A DNA stretch of 60,780 bases. Origin: Gemmatimonadaceae bacterium. GTDB lineage: Bacteria; Gemmatimonadota; Gemmatimonadetes; Gemmatimonadales; Gemmatimonadaceae. The notes under the pieces were generated by a model. It made no database searches and was not told where the DNA came from. It saw only the letters and a program-made list of their open reading frames with translations. Below, one piece after another: positions 19,109 through 28,083 of this stretch. Position 1 is the first letter of the stretch. Each line of letters begins with the position of its first letter. The stretch is from NCBI GenBank assembly GCA_020851035.1, contig JADZDM010000011.1, positions 1 to 60,780 on the forward strand. Reading direction: 5' to 3'. The position numbers and the translations under genes are program-made.

Positions 19109-20100
19109 CGCTCCGCATCGGGGTCGCCGGCGCCGGGGGACTCGGCCAGCACCATGTGCGGATCCTGCGCGACCTGCCGGGCATCACGTTCGCGGGGTTC
19201 CATGACGCCGACCCGGCTCGCGCGGTGACGATCGCCGGTGAGCTGGGCGTGCCGTCGCACCCGTCGTTGGCATCGCTGATCGAGGCGAGTGATGCGGTGA
19301 GCTGCGTGGTGCCCACCAGGGCACACCACGCGGTCGGGATGGCGATCCTCGCGGCCGGCAGGCACCTGTTCGTGGAGAAGCCGATCGCCGCCACCCTCGA
19401 CGAGGCGGATGCGCTGGTGGCTGCCGCCGCCCAGGCCGGCGTGCTGGTGCAGGTGGGCCACGTGGAGCGATTCAACCGCGCGGTGCGCGCCGCGTGGCCG
19501 TACCTCGCCGACCCGCTCTTCGTGCAGAGTGACCGGCTCGCACCGTACACCCCGCGCGGCGCGGACGTGGCGGTGGTGCTGGACCTGATGATCCACGACA
19601 TCGACCTCGTGACGACGATCGTCGGGAGCCCGGTGGTGGACGTGAGTGCGGTGGGCGTGCCGGTGCTGACCGACACGCTCGACATCGCCAACGCCCGCCT
19701 GGAGTTCGCGAGCGGCGCGGTGGCGACGATCACCGCCAGCCGCGTCTCGCGCGACCGGACGCGCAAGCTGCGCATCTTTCAGCGCAGCGGCTACGTGTCG
19801 CTGGACCTGGGCACCGGCGCCGGGATGTTCTTCCGCATGCGCGCGGACATCGACCCGCGCGACCTGGCGGCGCAGGCCACGTCGCTCGAGCAGTTCGTGG
19901 AGCCGGTGCCGCTGCTGGCGCCCGAGGGTGAGCCGCTGAAGCTGGAGCTCGAGAGCTTCGTGGCGGCGATCCGCGGTGAGCAGGCCGTGGTGGTGAGCGG
20001 CGCAGCCGGGCGCGAGGCGCTGTCGACGGCACTCCGCATCGTGACCGACATCGATCGACATGCGACGCGGCTCCGCGGTGGTGCGTTGAGGCCGGCGTGA
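19105..20100 (+). CDS. Gfo/Idh/MocA dehydrogenase, GnnA-like, proposed CTG start
   Basis: This NAD(P)-dependent sugar dehydrogenase lies between lpxA and lpxB. The nucleotide-binding motif (VAGAGGLGQHHVR) starts only a few codons after the lpxA stop. The first ordinary start codon, GTG 19156, would delete it, and no ATG, GTG or TTG lies between an upstream stop (19087-19089) and that GTG. I therefore propose CTG at 19105, forming a CTGA overlap with lpxA, with GGGGG at 19092-19096 as ribosome site. Length is then 331 residues. The EKP motif (HLFVEKPIA) of the family is present. In Acidithiobacillus, GnnA at this position oxidises UDP-GlcNAc at C3; no GnnB aminotransferase is seen here. Confidence 0.85.
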   Translation: MTLRIGVAGAGGLGQHHVRILRDLPGITFAGFHDADPARAVTIAGELGVPSHPSLASLIEASDAVSCVVPTRAHHAVGMAILAAGRHLFVEKPIAATLDEADALVAAAAQAGVLVQVGHVERFNRAVRAAWPYLADPLFVQSDRLAPYTPRGADVAVVLDLMIHDIDLVTTIVGSPVVDVSAVGVPVLTDTLDIANARLEFASGAVATITASRVSRDRTRKLRIFQRSGYVSLDLGTGAGMFFRMRADIDPRDLAAQATSLEQFVEPVPLLAPEGEPLKLELESFVAAIRGEQAVVVSGAAGREALSTALRIVTDIDRHATRLRGGALRPA

Positions 20101-21215
20101 CCCCGCCGGAGGTCATGATCGTCGCCGGCGAGCCCTCGGGCGACATGCATGCGGCGGCGATGGTGCAGGCGCTGCGGGTCCGGCGGCCCGACCTGCACCT
20201 GGTGGGCGTGGGGGGTGGCCGCCTCGATGCCGAGGGCGTCGAGCTGCTGGAGCGGGCGGAGAAGATCGCAGTCGTCGGCTTCGTCGAGGTGCTCCGGCAC
20301 CTGCCGATCCTCCGGCGCCTGATGGCCGCCCTCACGGCCCGCCTCGACACGGGACGCGTGAAGCTGGTGGTGCTCATCGACTACCCGGGTTTCAACATGC
20401 GCGTGGCCCGTGAGGCGCGGCGGCGCGGGATCCCGGTGTTGTACTACATCACGCCGCAGGTGTGGGCGTGGCACAAGAGCCGGGTGAAGGACCTGCGCCA
20501 GACGGTGACGAAGGCGGCGGTCATCCTGCCCTTCGAGGAAGCGCTGCTCCGCGACGCGGGGATCGACGCGACGTTCGTCGGCTCGCCACTGATCGATGCC
20601 ACGCAGCAGCTGCCGACGCGTGCCGCGGCATGCGCGAGCCTCGGCCTCGACGCGGCGCGACCGGTGCTGGCGCTCTTCCCGGGCAGTCGCGCCGGCGAGA
20701 TCGGGCGACACCTCGCGGATTTCGTGGCGACCGCGCAGGCGATCGTGGCGCAGCGTCCCGGGGTGCAGGTGATCGTGAGCGCGCCACCGAGCATCACACT
20801 CGACCCCGCGGCGTGCCCGTTCCCGGTGGTGCGCGACCAGTCGCACACCGTCTTCCGCGCCGCGACGGCGGCGATGTGCAAGAGCGGCACGACGACGCTC
20901 GAGGCCGCGCTCTGCGGCTGCCCGCTGGTGGTGGCCTATCGCACCAGCCCGGTCACGTACGCGATCGCGAAGCGGCTGGTGACGCTGCCGGACATCGCGC
21001 TCGTGAACATCGTCGCCGGGCGGCGCGTGGCTCCGGAGTTCATCCAGGGTGAGCTGACTGCCACCCGGGTCGCGCCGGCGCTGCTGCCGCTGCTGGATGA
21101 CGCCGCACCGGAGCGGGCCGCGATGCTCGCGAGTCTTGCCGAGGTGCGCACCCGCATGGGCGCGCCCGGGGCGGCTGTGCGGGTGGCGGCGATGGTCGAC
21201 GAGCTGGTCGCGTGA
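20097..21215 (+). CDS. lpxB: Lipid-A-disaccharide synthase
   Basis: LpxB joins UDP-diacylglucosamine and lipid X to make the lipid A disaccharide. The 372-residue protein has the family N-terminus (VMIVAGEPSGDMHAA), the conserved YYITPQVWAWHKSR and the UDP-binding loop LFPGSRAGEI. GTG 20097 overlaps the upstream gene (GTGA), and the stop overlaps the acyltransferase gene the same way. Confidence 0.95.
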   Translation: MTPPEVMIVAGEPSGDMHAAAMVQALRVRRPDLHLVGVGGGRLDAEGVELLERAEKIAVVGFVEVLRHLPILRRLMAALTARLDTGRVKLVVLIDYPGFNMRVAREARRRGIPVLYYITPQVWAWHKSRVKDLRQTVTKAAVILPFEEALLRDAGIDATFVGSPLIDATQQLPTRAAACASLGLDAARPVLALFPGSRAGEIGRHLADFVATAQAIVAQRPGVQVIVSAPPSITLDPAACPFPVVRDQSHTVFRAATAAMCKSGTTTLEAALCGCPLVVAYRTSPVTYAIAKRLVTLPDIALVNIVAGRRVAPEFIQGELTATRVAPALLPLLDDAAPERAAMLASLAEVRTRMGAPGAAVRVAAMVDELVA

Positions 21216-21895
21216 CGGCGCCGGTGCCGGTGCCGGTGGAGCAGGGCGACGCCCGGTCGCTCGCCGATGCGCGGCGCGCACGCTGGCTCTCGCTCGTCGG
21301 CACGTGGGTGATCCGGCTGCTGGGCGTGACGTGGCGCGTGCGCATGATCGACGCCGGCCCGGTGGATCGCCTGCGGCATGACGGGCAGCCGGTCGCACTG
21401 CTGCTCTGGCACGGCCAGCTGCTGCCGCTGCTGTACGTGATGCGATTCCAGTCGATCGCCTGCCTGATCAGCACGCACAGGGATGGGGAGCTGATCGCGC
21501 AGGTGGCGAAGCGCCTCGGGTGCAAGCTGGTGCGCGGAAGTTCCTCGCGCGGTGCCGACCGTGCGCTGCTGGGCCTCGTGCGCGCGATGAAGGACGGGTT
21601 CACGGTGGCCGTGACGCCGGACGGTCCGCGCGGCCCGTACCGCACGTTCGCTGCGGGCTCGCTGGTGGCGGCGCACCGCGCCGGCGCGCCGGTGGTGGCG
21701 TTCGGCGTGCACGCCTCGCGTGCCTGGCACCTCAGGAGCTGGGACCGGTTCATGATCCCGAAGCCGTTCGCGCGGCTCACGATCGTGTTCGATGCGCCGG
21801 TGCGCGTGCCGGGCGAGTCGGCACGTGATGCGGCCGACGCGGTGCCGATGTTCATCGACCGCATGGCGGCGGTGGCTGCACGTGCCGCTGACTGA
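21212..21895 (+). CDS. DUF374-family acyltransferase-like protein
   Basis: The 227-residue protein belongs to the DUF374 branch of the lysophospholipid acyltransferase superfamily. It shows the modified catalytic block LLLWHGQLLPLLY and the downstream VTPDGPRGPYRTFAAG. There is one hydrophobic N-terminal segment (~27-40). Its position between lpxB and lpxK suggests it attaches a secondary acyl chain to lipid A or a precursor, replacing an LpxL-type enzyme. That role is inferred from context. GTG 21212 overlaps lpxB by 4 bases. Confidence 0.8.
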   Translation: MTAPVPVPVEQGDARSLADARRARWLSLVGTWVIRLLGVTWRVRMIDAGPVDRLRHDGQPVALLLWHGQLLPLLYVMRFQSIACLISTHRDGELIAQVAKRLGCKLVRGSSSRGADRALLGLVRAMKDGFTVAVTPDGPRGPYRTFAAGSLVAAHRAGAPVVAFGVHASRAWHLRSWDRFMIPKPFARLTIVFDAPVRVPGESARDAADAVPMFIDRMAAVAARAAD

Positions 21896-22910
21896 TCTCG
21901 CCGAGCGCCTCTGGTATGGCGACGGCGTCGGCGCGCGCGTCGTGCGCGGCCTGCTCGCGCCGCTGGGTGCGATGTACGGTGGCGTGGTCGCCGCGCGCAA
22001 CACCCGCTTCGATGATGCACCGGCCGCCCTTGGGCCGATTCCCGCCGTCTCGATCGGCAACCTCACGGTCGGTGGCACCGGCAAGACGCCGGTGAGCGCG
22101 TACTTCGCGCGCCGACTGCGCGAGGCAGGTGCGACACCGGCGATCGTGATGCGTGGCTACGGCACCGACGAGGTGCTGGTGCACGGTGCGCTGAACCCCG
22201 GCATCCGGGTGGTGGCGAATCCCGACCGCGTGCGTGGCGTCGAGGATGCCGCGGCCTCGGGCGCCGACGTCGCGATCCTGGATGATGCGTTCCAGCACCG
22301 GCGGGCGGCGCGCGTGGCCGACGTGGTGTTGTTGAGCGCCGATCGCTGGACGGGGGAGGTCCGCCTGCTGCCGGCGGGGCCATTCCGGGAGCCGCTCGCG
22401 TCACTGGGGCGGGCGAGGCTGGTGCTGGTGACCGTGAAGGCTGCCAGCCCCGACCGCATCGCGGCTGCGGTCGCTGCGGCGAGCCGGGTGACGAACTGGA
22501 CCGTAGTGACAGTCGATCTGGCCCCGGCGTCCTTTGTGCACGCGATCAGCGGGCAGCCTGCAGAGTCCGGAGCGTTCCGGGGCCGGCGGGTGCTCGCGGT
22601 GAGCGGCATCGGGGATCCGGGCGCGTTCCACGCGCAGCTGGGCCGGATGGGGGTCGTGGTCGAGCCGCTGGTGTATGCGGATCACCACGAGTTCACGGAC
22701 ACCGACGTCAACCACATCGCGGAGCGTTCGGCGGGTGTCGATGCGGTGGTGTGCACGTTGAAGGATGCGGTGAAGCTCGGCCGTCACTGGCCGGACTCGG
22801 CAGTGCCCCTGTGGTATCTTTCACAATTGGTCATTCCGCGCGACGGTGCCGGAGAGCTGGATGCCATCATCCAGACGGTGCTCGCAGCGCGGCGGAACTG
22901 GCCACCCTGA
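21882..22910 (+). CDS. lpxK: Tetraacyldisaccharide 4'-kinase
   Basis: LpxK phosphorylates the 4' position of the lipid A disaccharide at the inner membrane. The 342-residue protein has the P-loop SIGNLTVGGTGKTP near residue 55 and the conserved ILDDAFQHRR. GTG 21882 is chosen because it gives the usual short N-terminus before LAERLWYGDG; it overlaps the previous gene by 14 bases. It closes the lipid A operon. Confidence 0.92.
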   Translation: MPLTDLAERLWYGDGVGARVVRGLLAPLGAMYGGVVAARNTRFDDAPAALGPIPAVSIGNLTVGGTGKTPVSAYFARRLREAGATPAIVMRGYGTDEVLVHGALNPGIRVVANPDRVRGVEDAAASGADVAILDDAFQHRRAARVADVVLLSADRWTGEVRLLPAGPFREPLASLGRARLVLVTVKAASPDRIAAAVAAASRVTNWTVVTVDLAPASFVHAISGQPAESGAFRGRRVLAVSGIGDPGAFHAQLGRMGVVVEPLVYADHHEFTDTDVNHIAERSAGVDAVVCTLKDAVKLGRHWPDSAVPLWYLSQLVIPRDGAGELDAIIQTVLAARRNWPP

Positions 22911-22940
22911 CCTGACCTTCTCACGCTGGCGAGCTACTCC

Positions 22941-24248
22941 ATGGCGACCGACCTCCGGCTGCCGACGACGAATATCGTCCTTCCCGACAAGGACCGCTTC
23001 CTCGACGAGAGCAATCCGTTCGAGGCCATGATGTCGCGCTTCGACCGCGCGGCCGAGCTCCTCGACCTCGACCCCGGGATCTACAAGATCCTGCGCAACC
23101 CGGAAAAGCAGCTGATCGTCTCGATCCCCGTGCACATGGACAACGGGGACGTCGAGGTGTTCACCGGCTACCGCGTGCTCTACAACACGTCACGCGGGCC
23201 GGCCAAGGGCGGCATCCGCTTCGACATGCAGGTGAACCTCGAGGAAGTGAAGGCGCTGGCTGCGTGGATGACGTGGAAGTGCGCGGTGGTGAACCTGCCG
23301 TTCGGCGGCGCGAAGGGCGGCGTGATCTGCGACCCGTCGAACCTGAGCGTGGGTGAGCTCGAGCGCCTGACGCGCCGGTACACCTCGAACATCATCTCGC
23401 TGCTCGGCCCCGATTCCGACGTGCCGGCGCCGGACGTGAACACCAACGAGCGGGTGATGGCGTGGGTGATGGACACCTACTCCATGCACATGCGTCACAC
23501 CGCGTCGGCCGTCGTCACCGGCAAGCCGCTCGAGCTGGGCGGGTCGGCCGGTCGCAAGGAGGCGACGGGGCGCGGATGCATGCTCGTCACGCGCGAGGCG
23601 CTGAAGGAGCTGGGGATGCCCGTGCGTGGCACCACGGTGGCGGTGCAGGGCTTCGGCAACGTCGGCTCGACCGCGGCCATGCTGCTCGAGCGCGAAGGGT
23701 GCCGCGTGACGGCGATCAGTGACCGCACCGGCGGCTTCCACAACCCGCAGGGCATCGACGTGATGGCCGCGATCGAGTACGTGCGCCGCAATCGCGACCT
23801 CGAGGGCTTCATGGGCGGTGACCCGATCAGCAACGAGGAGCTGCTCACGCTGGACGTGGACGTGCTGGTGCCGGCCGCGATGGAGAACGTGATCACGTCG
23901 AAGAACGCCGCGAAGCTGCAGGCGAGGATCATCTGCGAGGGCGCCAACGGCCCGACCACTGCGGGGGCCGATGCGATCCTGGAGGAGAAGGGGATCTTCG
24001 TGATTCCCGACATCCTCGCCAATGCCGGCGGCGTGACGGTGTCGTACTTCGAGTGGGTGCAGAACCGCGGCGGCTACTACTGGACCGAGGAGACCGTGAA
24101 CTCCCGGCTGGAGGAGATCATGACCCGCAGCTTCACCGACGTGCGCGCGCTGGCGCGGCAGCACAAGGTGAACATGCGGACGGCAGCGTACATGCTGTCG
24201 ATCACGCGCGTGAGCACGGTGCACAAGCTGCGCGGCATCTACGCCTGA
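22941..24248 (+). CDS. Glu/Leu/Phe/Val-type glutamate dehydrogenase
   Basis: The enzyme interconverts glutamate and 2-oxoglutarate plus ammonia with NAD(P). The 435-residue length is typical. Visible are the substrate block [16 protein letters not shown] with the catalytic Lys (about 125), the [17 protein letters not shown] segment and the Rossmann motif VQGFGNVGS near residue 237. It starts 30 bases after lpxK with a weak ribosome site, so it may be the tail of that operon or have its own promoter. Coenzyme preference is not clear by eye. Confidence 0.92.
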   Translation: MATDLRLPTTNIVLPDKDRFLDESNPFEAMMSRFDRAAELLDLDPGIYKILRNPEKQLIVSIPVHMDNGDVEVFTGYRVLYNTSRGPAKGGIRFDMQVNLEEVKALAAWMTWKCAVVNLPFGGAKGGVICDPSNLSVGELERLTRRYTSNIISLLGPDSDVPAPDVNTNERVMAWVMDTYSMHMRHTASAVVTGKPLELGGSAGRKEATGRGCMLVTREALKELGMPVRGTTVAVQGFGNVGSTAAMLLEREGCRVTAISDRTGGFHNPQGIDVMAAIEYVRRNRDLEGFMGGDPISNEELLTLDVDVLVPAAMENVITSKNAAKLQARIICEGANGPTTAGADAILEEKGIFVIPDILANAGGVTVSYFEWVQNRGGYYWTEETVNSRLEEIMTRSFTDVRALARQHKVNMRTAAYMLSITRVSTVHKLRGIYA

Positions 24249-24251
24249 GGC

Positions 24252-24716
24252 ATGGAGCTCGTCCTGGCGGTGGTCGGTCGCGCGCACGATGCGACGCTCG
24301 GGGCCGCCATCGCGGAGTACGAGAAGCGGGCGGCGCGGTACTGGCCGCTCGTGGTGCGCGAGGTGAAGGAGGCGGCGGGGCGGAGTGGCGCCCCCGCCGT
24401 CACGCGCCGCCAGGAAGGGGAGCGCCTGCTGGCGGCCTGTGCCCCACGGGGTGAGGTCGTGGCCTGCGACGAGCACGGCGCCGTGATGACCAGCACCGAC
24501 TTCGCCGCCTGGCTGGGCAAGCTCAGGGACACCGCCACCAGCGTCACCTTCGTGGTCGGCGGCGCGTACGGGCTGGATGACGCCGTGCGCCGCCGCGCGA
24601 CCCGGCAGCTGGCGGTCGCCCCGTGGACCCTGCCGCACGAGATGGCGCGCCTCGTCCTCACCGAGCAGCTCTACCGGGCCGGCACCATCCTCCGCGGCGA
24701 ACCGTACCACAAGTGA
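24252..24716 (+). CDS. rlmH: 23S rRNA (pseudouridine1915-N3)-methyltransferase
   Basis: RlmH methylates pseudouridine 1915 of 23S rRNA in assembled 70S ribosomes. The 154-residue SPOUT protein has the family signature VVGGAYGLDD and a C-terminal knot LPHEMARLVLTEQLYRAGTILRGEPYHK; the ending YHK is nearly universal. It begins 3 bases after the glutamate dehydrogenase stop. Confidence 0.94.
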   Translation: MELVLAVVGRAHDATLGAAIAEYEKRAARYWPLVVREVKEAAGRSGAPAVTRRQEGERLLAACAPRGEVVACDEHGAVMTSTDFAAWLGKLRDTATSVTFVVGGAYGLDDAVRRRATRQLAVAPWTLPHEMARLVLTEQLYRAGTILRGEPYHK

Positions 24717-24894
24717 CGCGCCGTGCGCTCGCGCCCGCCGGCGCTATCTTCGCAGGGCAGCGGTGGCGGCGCGAGGGCGCGCGACACCGGATCCCGGTCG
24801 TTGCACGGAGGTTCGACGTGGTGTTGCTCGGCGGCGCGGTGCGCCACAACTGTCCGGTGCCAGCCGGTGGAACGCCGGTGGCGGAGATCGCCCG

Positions 24895-26442
24895 ATGTCG
24901 ATGACCCCGGTGGTGGAGCGGGTGCCGCTCGGCCTCGGGCCCCTGGCCGCCGCCGTGCGCGCCGGCACGCTCCCGGCGGGCAACCTCGAGCTGATCCCGC
25001 GCGACCTGCGCTCGTGGCAGGAACAGATCGAGCTGGCACGCGAGCCGATGATGGGGCTCCGCTGGGCCGACACCCTGCGCGAGGCGCTCCGCCCCGCCGG
25101 CGCCGCTGCCGCCCGCCTCGCACGCGTGAGTGGCGGGCAGGGCGTGGTGGTCACCACCGGCCAGCAGCCGGGGCTCTTCGGCGGCCCGATGTACACGATC
25201 ATCAAGGCGCTGAGCGCGCTGGCGCTCGCGGACCGCATCGAGGCCGTGACCGGCGTGCCCACGGCGCCGATCTTCTGGGCGGCCACCGACGATGCGGACT
25301 TTGCTGAGGGCGCGCGCACCTGGCTGCCGGTGGGCGGTGCGTTGCAGGACGCCGTGATCGAGGGCGCGCCGCGCGAGGGCACCATGATGTCGCATGCCTT
25401 CCTCGGCGACATGGCCGTGCCCGCCGCGCTGTTGCGCCGGGCGGCTGCGGGGGCCGCCTGGCCGGAGTACATCCGCGCGGCCTGTGCGGCCTACCAGGAA
25501 GGCACCACGGTCGGCAACGCCTTCGTGGAACTCATGCGCGAGATCCTGATGCCGCTCGGCATCACGGTGCTGAATGCCGCGCACCCCAGCGTGCGACACC
25601 AATCGGCGCCATTGCTCCGTCGCGCCCTGGCCGAGGCGTCCGTGATCGATGCCGCGCTGCGCGAGCGCACGGCGGTGCTCCGTGGCGCGGGGTTCACGCC
25701 GCAGGTGGAACTGCTGCCGGACCGCTCGCTCGTGTTCGTGGTGCGCAACGGCGTGAAGGAACGCGCCTCGGTGTCGGGGGCGGCGGCGGTGCTCCCGCGG
25801 GTGTCGGATGACCTGCTGTCACCCAACGTGCTGCTGCGCCCCATCGTCGAGCGGGCGCTCCTGCCGACGGTGGCGTACATGGCAGGGCCGGGGGAGATGG
25901 CGTACTTCGCGCAGGTGAGCGCGGTGGCCGAGGCGTTGCGCGTGGCGTCCCCGCTCGCCCTGCCGCGCACCAGCCTGCGCGTGGTGACGCCCGAGGTGCA
26001 GGCCACGCTGGTGGCACACGGCCAGTCGCCGGAGGCGATGCGCGACACCCGCGCCCTCGTCCACACCCTCGCGGCCGATGCCACGCCGGATGCGGCGATG
26101 GACGCGCTCACTTCACTGCGCGCACAGATCCACCGCACCATCTCGGCACTGCGGACGGCAGGAACGACGCTGCCGCCGGCCGCGCTCGACGGTGCGGTGG
26201 CGCAGTTCACGCACCGTGCCGACCGGCTCGAACGGCGCGTGCTGGCCGCGACCAAGCGATCGATCGGCGAGCGGCTGCGACGCGTGGCGCAGGCACAGGC
26301 GTTCCTCTGGCCGCAGCAGGCCCCGCAGGAGCGCGTCGTGAACCCGCTGCCGTGGCTGGCGCGGCATGGCACGCCACTGCTGGATGCGATGCAGCAGGCC
26401 TGCGCGGAGGACGCGGCGACGCTGGTGCATGGCGGCGACTGA
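24895..26442 (+). CDS. bshC: Bacillithiol biosynthesis cysteine-adding enzyme BshC
   Basis: BshC adds cysteine to GlcN-malate in the last step of bacillithiol synthesis. The 515-residue protein has the family core TTGQQPGLFGGPMYTIIKALSALALA, a near-canonical FWAATDDADFAEG block and LLRPIVERALLPTVAYMAGPGEMAYFAQ. ATG 24895 is the first plausible start; the 178 bases upstream contain no gene I can support. The bshA and bshB genes are not in the window. It overlaps murJ by 14 bases. Confidence 0.9.
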   Translation: MSMTPVVERVPLGLGPLAAAVRAGTLPAGNLELIPRDLRSWQEQIELAREPMMGLRWADTLREALRPAGAAAARLARVSGGQGVVVTTGQQPGLFGGPMYTIIKALSALALADRIEAVTGVPTAPIFWAATDDADFAEGARTWLPVGGALQDAVIEGAPREGTMMSHAFLGDMAVPAALLRRAAAGAAWPEYIRAACAAYQEGTTVGNAFVELMREILMPLGITVLNAAHPSVRHQSAPLLRRALAEASVIDAALRERTAVLRGAGFTPQVELLPDRSLVFVVRNGVKERASVSGAAAVLPRVSDDLLSPNVLLRPIVERALLPTVAYMAGPGEMAYFAQVSAVAEALRVASPLALPRTSLRVVTPEVQATLVAHGQSPEAMRDTRALVHTLAADATPDAAMDALTSLRAQIHRTISALRTAGTTLPPAALDGAVAQFTHRADRLERRVLAATKRSIGERLRRVAQAQAFLWPQQAPQERVVNPLPWLARHGTPLLDAMQQACAEDAATLVHGGD

Positions 26443-28066
26443 CGCTGCGCCGTCGACACCGCCGCCGGCGCCGCCGCGTCCGGGGCTGCGGGACTCCGGC
26501 GCCGTGCTGGTCGCTGCCGGCACGCTGGTCAGCCGGATCCTCGGGTTCACGCGTGACGCGGTGATCGCGCACGTGCTCGGGACCTCCACCGCCGCCGACG
26601 CACTCCGCGCCGCGCTGCGGATCCCGAACCTGATGCAGAACCTGTTCGGCGAAGGGGCACTCTCGGCGTCGTTCATCCCGGTGTACGCCAGGCTGCGCAC
26701 CGGGCAGCAGGACGAGGAGGCGGTGCGGGTGGCGGGCGCGGTGTTCACCCTCCTGGCACTCCTGTCGTCGGTGCTGGTGCTGGTCGGGGTGACCTGGTCG
26801 GCCGAGCTGGTGGCGCTGCTCACCCCCGGCTTCGCGGCGGGCACGCGCGCGATCACCACGGCGCTGGTGCGGCTCATGTTCCCGGGCGTGGGCCTGCTGG
26901 TGCTGTCGGCCTGGTGCCTCGGGGTCCTCAACAGCCACCGCCGCTTCTTCCTGTCGTACGTCTCGCCGGCGGTGTGGAACCTGGCGATCATCGCGGCGGT
27001 GCTGACCGGCCCGCGCACCTCGCTCGAGGACGCGGCGCGGCTGGTGGCCTGGGGGGCGCTGGTGGGCAGCGCGCTGCAGTTCCTCGTGCAGCTGCCGGCG
27101 GTGCTGACGCTGGTGCGCGGCATGCGGCTGGACCCGGCGACGGACGATCCGCACGTGCGCACGGTGGCACGCAACTTCGGGCCGGCCCTGATGAGCCGCG
27201 GCGTGCTGCAGGTGAGCAGCTTCGTGGACCTGCAGTTCGCCACGATGCTCACGGCGGGCTCGGTGGCGGCGCTGGGCCTGGCCCAGTCGATCACGCTGCT
27301 GCCCGTGACGCTCTTCGGGTCGGCGATCACGGCGGCGGCACTGCCCGGCATGTCGTCGGTGCGGGGCGATGGTGACGTGCGCAACGCGGCCTTGCGGGAG
27401 CGGCTGGCGGCCAACCAGCGTCGCATCGCGTTCTTCATCGTGCCGTCGGCGGCGGCGTTCCTCGCGGTGGGCGACGCCATCGCGGCCGCACTCTATCGCT
27501 CGGGACGCTTCACGGCGGCGGACACGACCTGGCTCTGGGCGATCCTGGCCGGCGCATCGCTCGGCCTCCTCGCCTCGACGCTCGCGCGACTCTACAGCTC
27601 GGCCTTCTTCGCACTGCAGGACACGACGACGCCGTTTCGCTTCGCGCTGGTGCGCGTCGGCATCGGCATCGCGCTCGCGTACCTCCTGGGCGTGCGGCTG
27701 CCCGGCTGGATCGGGATCGATCCCCGGTGGGGCACCGCCGGACTCACGCTCGCGTCGGGGATCGCCGGGTGGAGCGAGTTCACGCTGCTGCGTCGCGGCC
27801 TGCGCGACCGGATCGGTGCGCTGCCGGCGGTGCTGCCGCTCCTGCTCCGGCTGTGGGGCTGCGCGCTGCTCGCTGCCGGCGTGACGTGGGCCGTGCGCGT
27901 GCCCTGGCTCGGGCGCAGCGGCGTGCCGCATCGACTGGAATCCGTGGCGCTGCTGGGCGTATTCGCCGTCACCTACGGCGTCGTGACACTCGCCACCGGC
28001 ATTCCGGAGGCCACCGCGCTCGTCGAGCGGATCCGTCGCCGGCGCGGCGGCGCTGCCACGCGGTAG
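26429..28066 (+). CDS. murJ: Lipid II flippase MurJ
   Basis: MurJ flips lipid II, the peptidoglycan precursor, across the inner membrane. The 545-residue protein has many hydrophobic segments and the family motifs LVSRILGFTRDAVIAHVLG, RIPNLMQNLFGEGALSASFIPVY and YSSAFFALQDTTTPFR. ATG 26429 overlaps bshC slightly and leaves a short cytoplasmic Pro-rich tail before the first membrane helix. Confidence 0.95.
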   Translation: MAATDAAPSTPPPAPPRPGLRDSGAVLVAAGTLVSRILGFTRDAVIAHVLGTSTAADALRAALRIPNLMQNLFGEGALSASFIPVYARLRTGQQDEEAVRVAGAVFTLLALLSSVLVLVGVTWSAELVALLTPGFAAGTRAITTALVRLMFPGVGLLVLSAWCLGVLNSHRRFFLSYVSPAVWNLAIIAAVLTGPRTSLEDAARLVAWGALVGSALQFLVQLPAVLTLVRGMRLDPATDDPHVRTVARNFGPALMSRGVLQVSSFVDLQFATMLTAGSVAALGLAQSITLLPVTLFGSAITAAALPGMSSVRGDGDVRNAALRERLAANQRRIAFFIVPSAAAFLAVGDAIAAALYRSGRFTAADTTWLWAILAGASLGLLASTLARLYSSAFFALQDTTTPFRFALVRVGIGIALAYLLGVRLPGWIGIDPRWGTAGLTLASGIAGWSEFTLLRRGLRDRIGALPAVLPLLLRLWGCALLAAGVTWAVRVPWLGRSGVPHRLESVALLGVFAVTYGVVTLATGIPEATALVERIRRRRGGAATR

Positions 28067-28083
28067 CTGCCGTAGATTCCGGG

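Noticed and set aside
19156-20100. GTG 19156 as start of the dehydrogenase
   Set aside because: It would remove the Rossmann glycine motif that is clearly encoded just upstream in the same frame.
24717-24894. A small gene in the gap between rlmH and bshC
   Set aside because: No frame here has a ribosome site or recognisable protein; the region is only GC-rich spacer with a weak TATCTT box.
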